A stretch of 64,000 nucleotides of DNA from JAAGZL01 sp050291365 (GTDB lineage Bacteria > Pseudomonadota > Gammaproteobacteria > Chromatiales > Chromatiaceae). The position numbers and the translations under genes were made by a program. Where the stretch lies: positions 36,639 to 100,638 of the forward strand of contig JBNKJS010000044.1 in the NCBI GenBank assembly GCA_050291365.1, in the 5' to 3' direction. The notes beneath the pieces were generated by a model. The model was given only the letters and a program-made list of their open reading frames with translations. It ran no database searches and was not told where the DNA came from. Of this stretch, positions 25,052 to 32,016 are shown piece by piece. How positions within the stretch are numbered: the stretch's first letter is position 1; each line of letters opens with the position of its first letter.

Positions 25052-25962
25052 TTGTAACCCTCCTTGACCAACCTTGCGTCAATCTCAATTTGCAACTTAG
25101 ATCTGTACTGCCCGTACTTATCGAGACTACCTGGACGCTGCAGATTGTGTTTTATCGCATGTGGTTCTAGCTGCTCGTTGTCGAATGGAAGTCTTGCATA
25201 TTCAGGCAACCGGCTATTCTTACCCCCTCCCGACCGATCCGTCCTCACATATCTTTTTTCCCTGTGCATCCACTTCCGAAACTCTGCATCCCAATCCGCA
25301 GTCATGTTGCCCTTGCTTTGTTGGTGATTTTTAAACTCATGGATTAACTCATCAGGATTTGGCAGTCCATGAATCTTTGCGTAATCACGGTGTTCTTTTG
25401 TCACCTCAAAACAATCAGGGATTGGAGAGTGAGTCACTCCACCGCCTTGCTGCTGCCCCCCTCTCTTCTCTACCTCCTCTCTCTCTACTGGGGGTTCTAC
25501 TGGGGGTTCTCTGAGGGTTCGGGTCGCATTTTGCGACTTAGCCCCCCTATTTTTGCGACTTTGCCCGTCGCAATTTGCGACTTTGCCCTTAGTCGCATTT
25601 TGCGACTTAGCTAGTTGCATTTTGCGACTTAGCCCGTCGCAATTTGCGACTTTGCCCCCTATGTCGCAATTTGCGACTTTGCCACTAAATTCATGGCTAC
25701 ACGCAAGTCGATAGATGTTAGATTTACGTCCAGATCCATCACCGCCGCGATGGATAATTTCGATTTTTTCCTCTTCTTCCAAGGTCTGTATGCCACGAAT
25801 TACAGTTGCCCTGTGCATGTCACAATCAGCCGCCAAGGTATCAATACCAGGGAAACATTCCGCGTTTTCATCTGCGTAATTACCCAACGTAACGAGCAGA
25901 AATTTTGGCCCTGGTTTTAATCCTCTTTGTTGGTATGCCCATGTGATAGCTTGGTTGCTCAC
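25048..25962 (-). CDS. Replication initiator (lambda O-like, HTH_36)
   Basis: 304 residues, GTG start. Residues about 1 to 85 form a winged-helix domain (TLAADCDMHRATVIRGIQTL then a wing HRGGDGSGRKSNIYRL), as in HTH_36 replication proteins. Residues about 95 to 150 are encoded by seven DNA iterons, giving scrambled peptide repeats (KVANCD, AKSQNAT). The C-terminal part (DWDAEFRKWMHREKRYVRTD) resembles the helicase-loading region of phage O/DnaT-like proteins. As in lambda, the origin appears to lie inside the initiator gene. Confidence 0.85.
   Translation of the reverse strand: MSNQAITWAYQQRGLKPGPKFLLVTLGNYADENAECFPGIDTLAADCDMHRATVIRGIQTLEEEEKIEIIHRGGDGSGRKSNIYRLACSHEFSGKVANCDIGGKVANCDGLSRKMQLAKSQNATKGKVANCDGQSRKNRGAKSQNATRTLREPPVEPPVEREEVEKRGGQQQGGGVTHSPIPDCFEVTKEHRDYAKIHGLPNPDELIHEFKNHQQSKGNMTADWDAEFRKWMHREKRYVRTDRSGGGKNSRLPEYARLPFDNEQLEPHAIKHNLQRPGSLDKYGQYRSKLQIEIDARLVKEGYK
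25523..25677. repeat. Seven-iteron array, candidate phage replication origin
   Basis: Palindromic 15-mer GTCGCAATTTGCGAC (with ATTTT and GTTGCA variants) starts at 25523, 25567, 25592, 25614, 25636 and 25663, with a half-conserved unit at 25545. Start spacing is 22, 22, 25, 22, 22 and 27 bp. Each is followed by TTAGCCC or TTTGCCC. Because the spacings shift the reading frame, the repeats are conserved as DNA, not as protein. Confidence 0.9.
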
Positions 25963-26147
25963 TAATCATCCACCCCAACATGAAACTCCCAGTCTTCAAC
26001 CCGCCAAACGCCGATCTTGTTCAACACCTTCCACATAAGCTGCCTGCGCTTTTCACGCTTTTGCTTTCGGCGTTCCTGCTTGGCCCTGACTGCCTCAATC
26101 CTGGCTATTCTGCCGTGCGCTCTGGCTGCGTCTTTGGGTATCCTCAC
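25962..26147 (-). CDS. Small highly basic phage protein
   Basis: 61 residues, very rich in Arg and Lys (KQERRKQKREKRRQLMWKVL) with a short aromatic C-terminus (WRVEDWEFHVGVDD). No recognised domain. It lies between a Cys-rich protein and the initiator; the stop TAG overlaps the GTG start of the initiator. It may bind nucleic acid, by charge only. Confidence 0.55.
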   Translation of the reverse strand: MRIPKDAARAHGRIARIEAVRAKQERRKQKREKRRQLMWKVLNKIGVWRVEDWEFHVGVDD

Positions 26148-26338
26148 TACACTTTCTCCTCAAATCCTTCGCACCATAACGGATTGGCATCAATGCCCTT
26201 TCTGCACTGAATACCGCGCCTTTCAGGGTCGAAGCTTACGCACGCCTTACAGCCTTTCTCGCGGTAGATGGCCTTTGCTTCCTGGCCGGATAAGATCTGT
26301 TCCGGGTCGCCGTACTGACTAGCCGGTAACGCGCTCAT
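26147..26338 (-). CDS. Small Cys-rich phage protein
   Basis: 63 residues with four Cys in the second half (GCKACVSFDPERRGIQCRKG, then PLWCEGFE), a likely zinc-binding fold. Similar short proteins occur in early operons of prophages; function unknown. It overlaps the kinase gene by 4 bases. Confidence 0.6.
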   Translation of the reverse strand: MSALPASQYGDPEQILSGQEAKAIYREKGCKACVSFDPERRGIQCRKGIDANPLWCEGFEEKV

Positions 26339-26943
26339 ACAGCCCCTACTCCAGATGTTTCAATCAAACCCAATACGATGTCATTCAGCTTTTTATGAAG
26401 AGCCTCAAACGTGCCATCGTTGCTAATAACAACGTCTGCATGATCTGAATCTATACCCAGCTCACTTACATGCGGATTAACTGGTTTGGCTGCTTGGCGG
26501 TACAGATGAATAACAACTCCACCCTGACTCCGTATCCATTGCGCCTCGTTGTTAAAACGAACATCGCTAATCACCGCACCGGGGAAATAAATATTTTGCC
26601 TGCTCAGAATTTCACGCCGGGCCTTGATGAGCGCGTGTACTATCATTATCCAGACATCAGGGTTTACCTTTTCCCTGCCCCACTCAGTTCCAAACGACTG
26701 CATAAGCTGGCGCGGAGACTTACCAAAACCCTCTATAACCCGCTCTTTCTTGGTACCGCTAAAATGTTCATGGGTAAGCCCGTGGGTGTCGCGGAAAAGA
26801 ATGACTAAAGCCTTTTTTATGTGGTCGGCAAAAGCAAGATGCATAAACCCAAACCGCTCCGCTAGATACCGCGCCGCTATGTCTTTGCCAGTACCGGCGC
26901 GACCGTGTATTCCTATTAAAATTTCTCTATTTGGCTTTTCCAT
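26335..26943 (-). CDS. Deoxynucleotide monophosphate kinase-like
   Basis: 202 residues with P-loop GIHGRAGTGKD at 12 to 22, a lid/acceptor region (FADHIKKALVILF, then GFGKSPRQLMQSFGTEWGRE) and ISDVRFNNEAQWIRSQGG, all typical of phage dNMP kinases. These phosphorylate dNMPs to supply nucleotides during phage replication. It starts inside the preceding gene and belongs to the replication operon. Confidence 0.88.
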   Translation of the reverse strand: MEKPNREILIGIHGRAGTGKDIAARYLAERFGFMHLAFADHIKKALVILFRDTHGLTHEHFSGTKKERVIEGFGKSPRQLMQSFGTEWGREKVNPDVWIMIVHALIKARREILSRQNIYFPGAVISDVRFNNEAQWIRSQGGVVIHLYRQAAKPVNPHVSELGIDSDHADVVISNDGTFEALHKKLNDIVLGLIETSGVGAV

Positions 26944-27523
26944 TTACCTTCTTCTTGATTGCTGTATCTATTGCCCAGCGTAGCCCTAGAATTGCGCCCA
27001 CGGCCTCATCGGTCTCCGCCAGCGCCTCTTCTAATTCCCGCATAGGGTCCGCCTCACTGATCACCATATCCCCCTCAAGCAACTTTCCAGTCGCCTCTAC
27101 CCATTCGCCGAACTCTTTGAGAGCGCGAGATAGATCGGCAGAAGCTCCGGCAGGTGAGTTGTCTGGAATTGGCACGGCCAGTTCGCCATATCTTGCAGCA
27201 AGCAGTCGCCTCAGTTCTTTTCGCGGTTTTTCTGGCAGAGCCAGAACAAGCGCTTCCTCAAGATCAGACTTTAGCTGCACCTCTTTTCGCACAATACGCA
27301 TTACAAGCTGCCTATTGGCCCGCCTGTCAGCAATAGCGTCATCGGTATGATGGAACCTGATTGCCCGCTCATCCGGCTGAGTACGCGCTTCATATATATC
27401 CACTACCCTTGCAGCGTAATTTTCTTGCTGCCCTACTTGACCGCCAACCCAATGCTCCGCAGTTCGGCAGATTAACCAGCCACGCGGTTCGCAAAACTCC
27501 AAAAAATGAGACCCAATGTTCAT
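26927..27523 (-). CDS. Early phage protein, unknown (CII position)
   Basis: 198 residues from the ATG at 27523, which has GGAG nine bases upstream. N-terminus MNIGSHFLEFCEPRGWLICR is followed by a helical, charged body (LRRLLAARYGELAVPIPDN, SADLSRALKEFGEWVEATGK). First gene after cro, the place of cII in lambda. A DNA-binding helix pair may be present but no confident family. Function unknown. Confidence 0.6.
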   Translation of the reverse strand: MNIGSHFLEFCEPRGWLICRTAEHWVGGQVGQQENYAARVVDIYEARTQPDERAIRFHHTDDAIADRRANRQLVMRIVRKEVQLKSDLEEALVLALPEKPRKELRRLLAARYGELAVPIPDNSPAGASADLSRALKEFGEWVEATGKLLEGDMVISEADPMRELEEALAETDEAVGAILGLRWAIDTAIKKKVNGKAK

Positions 27524-27563
27524 AGGCAATAACTCCGTTTTGTTCTATGGTCTAACTATGTTT

Positions 27564-27830
27564 TTATGCAGCTTCTTTAACACGATCTCTTACCTGAGGC
27601 GGCAGCGCGTCTTGCGGGTACGGGTAAACCACAGAATCAAGCTGGTGCGGCGTTGTCTGATACCCACCCATTTCGCACAGCCTCGGAATTCTCTTTGGAG
27701 GAACCACGCCGGATATACCCCACTTCGATACAGCCCACGGCAAAATATCGAATTCACTCGATACAGTAGATGGGCCACCCGCTTGCTTAATAGCAATGCT
27801 TGCTAAGGTTTTCTCTTGATCATTCTGCAT
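27564..27830 (-). CDS. Cro/YdaS-like repressor
   Basis: 88 residues from ATG 27830. The HTH reads IAIKQAGGPSTVSSEFDILP then WAVSKWGISGVVPPKRIPRL, the layout of Cro/YdaS proteins. A longer reading from TTG at 27866 would start inside the -35 box of the promoter and is rejected. The predicted transcript starts at or near the A of the ATG, so the mRNA may be leaderless. It diverges from the CI-like gene across three operators, as in lambdoid immunity regions. Confidence 0.85.
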   Translation of the reverse strand: MQNDQEKTLASIAIKQAGGPSTVSSEFDILPWAVSKWGISGVVPPKRIPRLCEMGGYQTTPHQLDSVVYPYPQDALPPQVRDRVKEAA

Positions 27831-27836
27831 GGCCGG

Positions 27837-27866
27837 ATTATGCCTACTTTGGGTAGGCGTTGTCAA
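27837..27866 (-). promoter_or_regulatory. PR-like promoter for cro and early operon
   Basis: On the minus strand TTGACA (27866-27861), 18-bp spacer, CATAAT (27842-27837). The first operator site fills the spacer, so repressor binding would block it. Start expected at about 27,830. Confidence 0.85.
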
Positions 27867-27897
27867 CCGATGGTAGGCGTTACTACTTATAGTAGTA
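27842..27897. promoter_or_regulatory. Right operator, three 17-bp sites
   Basis: Three sites of 6-5-6 layout: 27842-27858 GCCTAC-TTTGG-GTAGGC (perfect), 27862-27878 GTCAAC-CGATG-GTAGGC (one good half), 27881-27897 TACTAC-TTATA-GTAGTA (perfect). Gaps of 3 and 2 bp match lambdoid OR1-OR2-OR3. Confidence 0.88.
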
Positions 27898-27908
27898 TCG
27901 TGTAAAAT
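27880..27908 (+). promoter_or_regulatory. PRM-like promoter for the repressor
   Basis: TTACTA, 17 bp, TAAAAT. The weak -35 overlaps the third operator. Start expected at the A of the repressor ATG (27915), so the cI mRNA may be leaderless, as known for lambda PRM. Confidence 0.55.
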
Positions 27909-27914
27909 TCATTT

Positions 27915-28415
27915 ATGAGTTCAAACGAGAAAAAAGGGTTCTCAAAACGGCTGATCACGGCCATGCTACAGCACCCAGAAGCGGCTAAGCAGGGCACAAA
28001 GTGGGGCGTTAGTTCCGGTGCACTACAGAATAAAGCAGATGTCTCCAGAGAAATGTCTCGGCGATACCTTGAAGGTCAGGCAATACCGAGACCAGACACC
28101 ATGAAAACAATTTGCGGGTGGCTTAACGTTCGTGTCGCTTGGCTACAGTATGGCGAAGAACCTATGCGGCCACCAACAGCAACGGGAGTGAATGAAGAAC
28201 AGACACAATACACAGCCTCTAGCGACAAAGAAACGAAGTTACTAGCCACATTTAGAGACCTACCAGACCCTCAACAAGATATTATCCTTGCCCTGCTTGA
28301 CTCCATGACATGGGGACAACAGAAACGCCCCTTCGCTGAACCGCCATTTCCACGTAAAAAGCAAGATAGCGACTCTAAAGGCTCCGCAAAAGCTCCGAAG
28401 CGTGCGCAAGGTTAG
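27915..28415 (+). CDS. CI-like phage repressor lacking a peptidase domain
   Basis: 166 residues. The N-terminal 80 residues are an HTH domain (GALQNKADVSREMSRRYLEG then DTMKTICGWLNVRVAWLQYG), as in phage repressors of the CI/C2 type. The remainder (about 85 to 166) is short, polar and lysine-rich and shows no S24 LexA-type catalytic Ser/Lys. Induction by RecA-stimulated self-cleavage is therefore not expected from this protein. It diverges from cro and the operators fit autoregulation. Confidence 0.85.
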   Translation: MSSNEKKGFSKRLITAMLQHPEAAKQGTKWGVSSGALQNKADVSREMSRRYLEGQAIPRPDTMKTICGWLNVRVAWLQYGEEPMRPPTATGVNEEQTQYTASSDKETKLLATFRDLPDPQQDIILALLDSMTWGQQKRPFAEPPFPRKKQDSDSKGSAKAPKRAQG

Positions 28416-28641
28416 CAACCGAACTCCTAGCTGGATGGCTTAGCTCAGTTACCCCCTCTAAAAACCTTGCCTCCTCCGCCAACATCTCTACAACCCGATC
28501 AACTACCTCTTCTCTGCTTAACAACCATCCAGAGCTGTTAATGCGAATGGCCTGCCTTTTGGCTAGTACACTGTATTGTTGTTTATTTGTTGTTATATCT
28601 ATGGTTGCAACGCTTTCCTCAACTACCCCGAATGTTTGCAT
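28375..28641 (-). CDS. Small prophage protein, unknown
   Basis: 88 residues from ATG 28641, chosen because AAAGGA lies 7 to 8 bases upstream; a longer reading to 28704 lacks this. Composition is soluble and charged (SREEVVDRVVEMLAEEARFL). No family recognised. It is convergent with the repressor and overlaps its 3' end by 41 bases. It may be a lysogeny-expressed accessory gene. Confidence 0.55.
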   Translation of the reverse strand: MQTFGVVEESVATIDITTNKQQYSVLAKRQAIRINSSGWLLSREEVVDRVVEMLAEEARFLEGVTELSHPARSSVANLAHASELLRSL

Positions 28642-28868
28642 CGTATATCCTTTATCCTTAACGCTTTTTTGTTTTGACAAAGTATGCACAATTAAAAAGA
28701 CCATGCAAGCAATGTCCGTTTATGTATAATTCGGACGCCCCCACGTCAGGTATCGCTTTGAAAAAGTCAGTTACTTCCTTTGTTTTCGCGCCCCACCTCT
28801 TTATTTTGATAAAAACCAGCCGATAACTAACGCAAGGCAAGTGGTCTATTTTGGTTGGTAATTTTAAA

Positions 28869-29174
28869 ATGATTGACAGAGCTGCTGTTGGCGTAGCGCT
28901 GCGATCAGCACGGAAATCGATAGGAATGACTGCCGCAATCGCGGCCGAGCGGATAGGGTGCAGCGAAAGACACATAAGGCGCATAGAAACCATCGAAGCG
29001 CCTTTAGATATCAAGCGCCTAGAGCCATATTGCAAACTGTACGAGGTTCATCCTATTACAGTGATTGCGGCTGGATATCGTAAAAATATTGAGGTCATTC
29101 AATCAGGCGACCTTACCGACGAATGCAAAGACATACTGCGCCTGGTAGTTGACGCCATTACAACCCCAAACTAG
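28869..29174 (+). CDS. XRE-type HTH regulator
   Basis: 101 residues from ATG 28869. HTH at about 15 to 65 (MTAAIAAERIGCSERHIRRI, then a second helix pair KRLEPYCKLYEVHPITVIAA), typical of Cro/C1-type DNA-binding domains. No further domain. A TATAAT at 28725-28730 inside a GTCCG/CGGAC palindrome lies upstream but no good -35 is seen. It sits between the repressor and the left operator, a slot for lysogenic accessory genes. Confidence 0.75.
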   Translation: MIDRAAVGVALRSARKSIGMTAAIAAERIGCSERHIRRIETIEAPLDIKRLEPYCKLYEVHPITVIAAGYRKNIEVIQSGDLTDECKDILRLVVDAITTPN

Positions 29175-29190
29175 AAACACAACACCCCAC

Positions 29191-29457
29191 CTAATTACGC
29201 ACACCCAGCGCAGCAGCGGACCTCACTTTATCGTTGTGCTTACCAACCCCAAATGGACCAAGCATCATTGCAAGAAGCCAGCAAATAACCGGCCCTACAA
29301 TAGTTGTTGCTGAAGCGAGCGCAATAACACAAAGAATCAGGGCAGCAACCCAACTGCTATAAAACAACCCCAGCGGCCCAAATAGCAGTGTTAATAGAAA
29401 CCCTACCCCATGACTTTTTGAATGCGCATTTATGTAGCCCTGAACAGCATCATTCAT
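29191..29457 (-). CDS. Small membrane protein, possible exclusion factor
   Basis: 88 residues with two or three hydrophobic segments (about 18 to 35, 36 to 55 and 58 to 72; GVGFLLTLLFGPLGLFYSSW and ALILCVIALASATTIVG). A good AAGGGAG ribosome site precedes the ATG. The position between repressor and left operator, on the strand opposite to the left operon, is where lambdoids carry superinfection-exclusion genes such as sieB. The role is inferred from place and topology only. Confidence 0.6.
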   Translation of the reverse strand: MNDAVQGYINAHSKSHGVGFLLTLLFGPLGLFYSSWVAALILCVIALASATTIVGPVICWLLAMMLGPFGVGKHNDKVRSAAALGVRN

Positions 29458-29593
29458 ATTATTATGCTCCCTTTATTTTTCCCACTATCATCTATTTATT
29501 TACCACATTCTTCATTCAGCCCACAAACCGCCTTACTTCTTTTTACTACTTATTGATTTTATTTATTATCCCTCTACACACCCAACAAACAAT

Positions 29594-29651
29594 GCCTACT
29601 TTTTGTTGACAAAAGCTACTATCGGTTGTATCTTGCCTACTAATTGTAGTA
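29594..29651. promoter_or_regulatory. Left operator, three 17-bp sites
   Basis: 29594-29610 GCCTAC-TTTTT-GTTGAC; 29614-29630 AGCTAC-TATCG-GTTGTA; 29635-29651 GCCTAC-TAATT-GTAGTA. Same half-site, spacer and site spacing (3 and 4 bp) as the right operator. Confidence 0.85.
29606..29634 (+). promoter_or_regulatory. PL-like promoter of the left operon
   Basis: TTGACA (29606-29611), 17-bp spacer, TATCTT (29629-29634), interleaved with the left operator. It would drive genes from 29695 through intI, xis and int. A small GCCG/CGGC hairpin (29666-29677) follows in the leader. Confidence 0.85.
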
Positions 29652-29694
29652 ACCACCCATAAAACGCCGACCCCGGCAACCGGAGGGCTAAACA

Positions 29695-30021
29695 ATGACA
29701 GGCAAAATAAACAACGTTACCCAACTAAGAAGCGACAATCACCTTCTTCAAAACTGCCGCATGAGACTGCGCCGCAAAATACGCGGGCTTGGTCTTTTTT
29801 TAGTAAAAACAACCACACCAGACCTTCAGTTTAAGCCCCTGACCACTATAGAACCAGACCCTCTCACTAAGCAGAGAATGGAAGAAATCAGACAAGACAA
29901 ACTAGAAGCAAGAAAGCGAATAGACCAACAGCCCATAGCCACCAACATCAACAGGCTAAAAACCCCAAGAAGAAAAAACCAATTTCCTGTACCCAGCACA
30001 CCAGGACCAGAGGCCGCGTAA
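29695..30021 (+). CDS. First left-operon protein, Arg-rich, unknown
   Basis: 108 residues, ribosome site GGAGGG. It contains an arginine-rich stretch (NCRMRLRRKIRGLGLF, about 22 to 37) and a Lys/Arg/Pro-rich tail. Its place as first gene after PL and its basic motif invite comparison with antiterminator N, but no homology is claimed and no boxA was found. Otherwise unknown. Confidence 0.55.
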   Translation: MTGKINNVTQLRSDNHLLQNCRMRLRRKIRGLGLFLVKTTTPDLQFKPLTTIEPDPLTKQRMEEIRQDKLEARKRIDQQPIATNINRLKTPRRKNQFPVPSTPGPEAA

Positions 30022-30258
30022 ATGGATCAGGGGCAGGCTATAAACACCGTGCACAACACCCCGTCACCAGTGACGCAGTCTCGTAACCAGAAATACGAGA
30101 AGGGTCTACAGCGAAAAGGGATAGTGAAAATAACCATACAAGTACCCGAAGCGGTGGAGTGTGATTTTAAGCTGGCAGCCGAACGCTGCCGGGAAGATAG
30201 AGACCTATACCCAGCAACACTAAGGTCTAAAACCACAGGGAAGATCGTAGGAATATGA
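30022..30258 (+). CDS. Small phage protein, unknown
   Basis: 78 residues. The core KYEKGLQRKGIVKITIQVPE then CDFKLAAERCREDRDLYPAT has a beta strand followed by helices, recalling small ribbon-helix-helix-like phage proteins. It starts directly at the previous stop codon and overlaps the next gene by 4 bases. Function unknown. Confidence 0.6.
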   Translation: MDQGQAINTVHNTPSPVTQSRNQKYEKGLQRKGIVKITIQVPEAVECDFKLAAERCREDRDLYPATLRSKTTGKIVGI

Positions 30259-31130
30259 GCACAAAAATCGACTGGGTTAAAAACCCCGACGGCACACCAG
30301 GCGAAACATGGAACCCGGTATCAGGCTGCACCAAGGTATCAGACGGCTGCAAAAACTGCTACGCAGAACGCGCATGGCCGCGTCTATCAGCCAAAGGCCA
30401 ACCATACGAAGGTAGAGCCTTCACAGAAGTTAAATGCCACCCAGAAAGGTTAGAGCAGCCCTTACGCTGGAAGAAACCAAGAACCGTATTTGTCAACAGC
30501 ATGTCAGACCTATTCCATCCTGATGTGTCGTTTGAATTTATCGCCTCAGTATTTGCAGTGATGGCTGTCACCACGCGCCACACCTACCTGATACTTACAA
30601 AGCGACCAGAGCGCATGAAGGAATTCTTTGAATGGGTAATGGAAGATAACTACATAGACGATTTTCTCTGTGACGACAAAATATCAGACCACTGGCCCAA
30701 GCATGTACCGTGGGATAAATACGATAACTGCGGCCCCATATTTCCATATGAAAATATCTGGCTAGGTGTCTCTTTAGAAAATCAAAAAACAGCAAACGAA
30801 CGAATTCCGCTGCTTTTAGAAACACCAGCTACGAATCGTTTTGTAAGTGCAGAGCCATTACTAGAACCAATAAACTTACACAATCTGTTTTTCAAGACAT
30901 TCCAGGTTGACTGGTTAATAGTTGGCGGCGAATCAGGCCACAAAGCCAGACCACTAAAAGAGCAATGGGCAATAGATATCAAACAGCAATGCAATAACGC
31001 AGGCATTCCGTTTTACTTCAAACAGGGATCACAAGCAAACTGGCAAGACTACCGCAACCAAGACACCTATCCACACGAACTACAGGTAAAGAAATTACCT
31101 TTTAGGAACACATATGGAACCAACAGTTAA
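30255..31130 (+). CDS. Phage Gp37/Gp68 family protein (DUF5131)
   Basis: 291 residues. The N-terminal signature TWNPVSGCTKVSDGCKNCYA has the three Cys of this family (C-x6-C-x2-C), and VFVNSMSDLFHPDV, YLILTKRPERM and ENIWLGVSLENQ are family landmarks. The fold is thought to be radical-SAM-like but function is unproven. Common in prophage early regions. No TcmP partner is adjacent; a zinc-ribbon protein overlaps its 3' end by 17 bases. Confidence 0.88.
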   Translation: MSTKIDWVKNPDGTPGETWNPVSGCTKVSDGCKNCYAERAWPRLSAKGQPYEGRAFTEVKCHPERLEQPLRWKKPRTVFVNSMSDLFHPDVSFEFIASVFAVMAVTTRHTYLILTKRPERMKEFFEWVMEDNYIDDFLCDDKISDHWPKHVPWDKYDNCGPIFPYENIWLGVSLENQKTANERIPLLLETPATNRFVSAEPLLEPINLHNLFFKTFQVDWLIVGGESGHKARPLKEQWAIDIKQQCNNAGIPFYFKQGSQANWQDYRNQDTYPHELQVKKLPFRNTYGTNS

Positions 31131-31356
31131 ATACAGATGCGGCGAATGTGGAGAAACGCACAACGAAAACGAGGACGCTCTTGAGTGTTGCCCTCATCAT
31201 GTTCATGAGATTTATTACTGCGGCCGATGCGGTAAAGAGTTTGGCTCTATTGAAGAGTTAGCCGATGAGTGCTGTGAAGAGTTGGGGCCGGACGCCCCGC
31301 CGTATGTAAGCCCAGAGGAACTAGAAGCTGCTGGCCAGATGCGATTAAGCATATAA
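31114..31356 (+). CDS. Small zinc-ribbon protein
   Basis: 80 residues with paired Cys motifs (YRCGECGETHNE, LECCPHHV, YYCGRCGKEF and ADECCEEL), likely binding two zinc ions, followed by an acidic C-terminus. Overlap with the Gp37/Gp68 gene suggests coupled expression. Function unknown. Its stop lies in ATATAACAGG, similar to the stop contexts of the cassette genes downstream. Confidence 0.65.
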   Translation: MEPTVKYRCGECGETHNENEDALECCPHHVHEIYYCGRCGKEFGSIEELADECCEELGPDAPPYVSPEELEAAGQMRLSI

Positions 31357-31375
31357 CAGGATGTAACAAAGACAA

Positions 31376-31936
31376 ATGAAAACAGGAACAAAGTCATTAT
31401 TATTCGGGGTGCACCAGTTCATCTTGCATCCAATCATCGTGGCACGCGCTTGGCTGATCATATACAGAAAGTGGCCTCGACTACATGAGTGGGCAGCAAT
31501 CATAACTCACGACCTCGGCTATTGGGGATCTCCCAACATGGACGGCCCCGAAGGTGAAAGACATCCAGAAATAACGTCCGCTTGGTGGAGAAGGCATTTT
31601 GGGCAATTCGGCGAAAAGGTAGCTATCGAGATACTTGGCCATAGTAGATACCACGCAGGCAAAAACAATCTACCGCTCAGCAAGCTGTTTCAACCTGACA
31701 AACTTTCCACTGCCCTGTACCCGCAATGGCTCTACTTAGTATTAGGAAACCTGTCGGGCGAAATCCACGAATACATGGGGCTGTGCAGGGACGGCAAATA
31801 TACCGACACGTTGAAAGCCGCTAACACTCCGAGACAATGGCTTATTGAGACTCAAGCACACATGGCACTGATGGGGCTGTACGGTGACGAATACGGAATT
31901 GTAGCTAAGCAGATGAAGAAAGACCGCACCGATTAA
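31376..31936 (+). CDS. HD-like phage protein ahead of first attC-like site
   Basis: 186 residues. His and Asp residues lie in an HD-like pattern (VHQFILHPIIVARAW, then WAAIITHDLGYWGSPNMDG and ILGHSRYHAGKN), seen in phage HD-type phosphohydrolase-like proteins. The substrate is unknown. The stop codon TAA overlaps the left core of an attC-like site (31931-31995), as in integron cassettes, so this gene is either the first cassette or the anchor of the array. Confidence 0.7.
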   Translation: MKTGTKSLLFGVHQFILHPIIVARAWLIIYRKWPRLHEWAAIITHDLGYWGSPNMDGPEGERHPEITSAWWRRHFGQFGEKVAIEILGHSRYHAGKNNLPLSKLFQPDKLSTALYPQWLYLVLGNLSGEIHEYMGLCRDGKYTDTLKAANTPRQWLIETQAHMALMGLYGDEYGIVAKQMKKDRTD

Positions 31937-31995
31937 CGATTTGGGTGTGGGAAGCGGAGCGCAGCGGAGCTTCCCGCACGACCCACTTGTTAACC
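31931..31995 (+). repeat. attC-like site A (65 bp)
   Basis: Outer cores GATTAAC and GTTAACC flank L-type arms (GGGT...GGGAAGC and GCTTCCC...ACCC) and a GGAGCGCAGCGGA loop. The arms fold with small asymmetric bulges, the design of integron attC sites. Confidence 0.8.
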
Positions 31996-32016
31996 GCTGC
32001 TTATGAGGACTTACAA

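Noticed and set aside
25523..25677. CRISPR array
   Set aside because: Units are 15-bp palindromes spaced 22-27 bp with no unique 30-bp spacers, and they lie in a replication gene.
27831..27866. TTG-initiated 12-residue N-terminal extension of the Cro-like protein
   Set aside because: The TTG is part of the -35 box of its own promoter, so it would not be transcribed from there.
28674..28702. Plus-strand promoter with TTGACA at 28674
   Set aside because: No acceptable -10 at 16 to 18 bp; the nearest TATAAT (28725) is too far.
30255..31356. Gp37/Gp68 and zinc-ribbon genes as integron cassettes
   Set aside because: They overlap one another and the upstream gene and no attC-like fold lies between them.
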